Origin: Candidatus Aenigmatarchaeota archaeon
Lineage (GTDB): Archaea; Aenigmatarchaeota; Aenigmatarchaeia; Aenigmatarchaeales; Aenigmatarchaeaceae
Length of the DNA: 41,309 bases
Direction of reading: 5' to 3'
Assembly (NCBI GenBank): GCA_016933455.1
Contig: JAFGAZ010000011.1
Span: 1-41,309, forward strand
The notes under the pieces: generated by a model
Told to the model about the DNA's origin: nothing
The model's database searches: none
What the model saw: only the letters and a program-made list of their open reading frames with translations
Translations under genes and position numbers: made by a program
Shown here: one piece after another, positions 40,926-41,309 of the stretch
How the letters are laid out: the number at the start of each line of letters is the position of its first letter
Position numbering within the stretch: position 1 is the first letter of the stretch

Positions 40926-41309
40926 TTTCATCCACTTTTTTTACTATATTGTCCATCTTCTCTTCAAGCTCATCTGATATGCCCTCTCCGAAATCCACGC
41001 TTTTTGGCCTTATCCCGATGACTGTTATTTTCGCTTCAGGATAGAATTTTTTCAGCAGCGCAATCGGCATGCTGTGGGTCGAAGTCAGTCTGTCTTCTAC
41101 TTCCTCTAGTTTGAATGCTTTGACTTCGCCGACATTTCCTTCAAACTGCACAGCGTCTAGCAGAATTATGTTGTCAAAGCCTGAAATCTTGCCTATGAAA
41201 TTCTCCGGATTGGTATCTCCCCTCATTTTCTTGGCATCGGATTTTAGCATGCCTATGACAATATTGCCTATGTCGTCGTCTTTTTTCATAGAGTTGCCCA
41301 TGCTCAGAA
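40909..41309 (-). CDS. hycI: HycI-type hydrogenase maturation protease, partial (5' end beyond window)
   Basis: A nickel-dependent endopeptidase that trims the C-terminus of the hydrogenase large subunit. It aligns with E. coli HycI by eye: LSMGNSMKKDDDIGNIV (HycI LCVGNSMMGDDGAG), NPENFIGKI, IILLDAVQFEG (metal Asp), TSTHSMPIALL (metal His), and VIGIRPKSVDFG. An in-window ATG at 41301 lies inside the first conserved motif, and the frame remains open upstream (LSM), so the true start is probably beyond the right edge. It is convergent to the hydrogenase operon. Confidence 0.9.
   Translation of the reverse strand, partial: LSMGNSMKKDDDIGNIVIGMLKSDAKKMRGDTNPENFIGKISGFDNIILLDAVQFEGNVGEVKAFKLEEVEDRLTSTHSMPIALLKKFYPEAKITVIGIRPKSVDFGEGISDELEEKMDNIVKKVDEIIVSL

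Noticed and set aside
41299-41301. ATG at 41301 as the true start of the protease
   Set aside because: It falls inside the conserved first motif, and codons upstream continue the match to HycI; the start is probably outside the window.
1-41309. tRNA, rRNA, CRISPR arrays, insertion sequences and attachment sites
   Set aside because: None was seen on reading both strands; there are no regular direct repeats with spacers, no transposase motifs and no cloverleaf that I could recognise. A tRNA scan would be the decisive test.

Overview
The window is a dense, AT-rich archaeal segment. Archaeal origin is supported by diphthine synthase (Dph5), the wyosine enzyme Taw2 next to a Trm5-like methyltransferase, DUF357, AMMECR1, TATA-box promoters placed for leaderless transcription, GGTGAT-type ribosome binding sites inside operons, and class III (prepilin/archaellin-type) signal peptides. 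Many small multi-spanning proteins of unknown family and Cys-rich secreted giants suggest a DPANN-like lineage. That placement is an inference; there is no rRNA gene to confirm it. No stretch longer than about 300 bases is free of genes. No tRNA, rRNA, CRISPR array or insertion sequence was seen.

Region 1 (1-24,625, almost all minus strand) is one surface-structure locus. At its upstream end are a TadA/VirB11-type secretion ATPase (22394-24625) and a two-domain TadC/ArlJ-type membrane platform (20315-22393). After these come 19 proteins with a single hydrophobic segment at the extreme N-terminus, ten of them with a K-G class III signal. They range from 41 to more than 1000 residues. Four giants (at 9180, 11879, 16711 and 18776) share unrecognised Cys-containing modules. 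One carries a CxxCxxC array, three carry InlB-like repeats, and the last gene, cut by the left edge, carries a GH39-like glycoside hydrolase behind a pilin-type N-terminus. Several giants have their own TATA box about 26 bases before the start codon. I read the locus as an undescribed type IV pilus-related surface apparatus, possibly for attaching to and digesting a polysaccharide or host envelope.

Region 2 (24,700-29,105) holds two coiled-coil proteins diverging from the ATPase, three paralogous five-helix membrane proteins, a further membrane protein with a coiled-coil tail, and a basic soluble protein. Two of these transcription units share a promoter/operator sequence.

Region 3 (29,162-35,437) is mostly housekeeping: DUF357-Dph5, Trm5-like and Taw2 (convergent and overlapping), a small four-helix protein, and AMMECR1 overlapped with a P2A-type Ca2+ ATPase.

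Region 4 (35,513-41,309) runs rightward. A two-helix protein and a CaCA-type cation exchanger lead into a compact group 4 (Ech/Hyf-like) membrane-bound [NiFe] hydrogenase: a shortened antiporter-like subunit, a 53-residue membrane protein, small subunit, NuoC-like, large subunit, NuoH-like and a 2x[4Fe-4S] ferredoxin. A convergent HycI-type maturation protease runs off the right edge. The overlapping start and stop codons suggest that the exchanger and the hydrogenase are made together, which would link hydrogen metabolism to an ion gradient.
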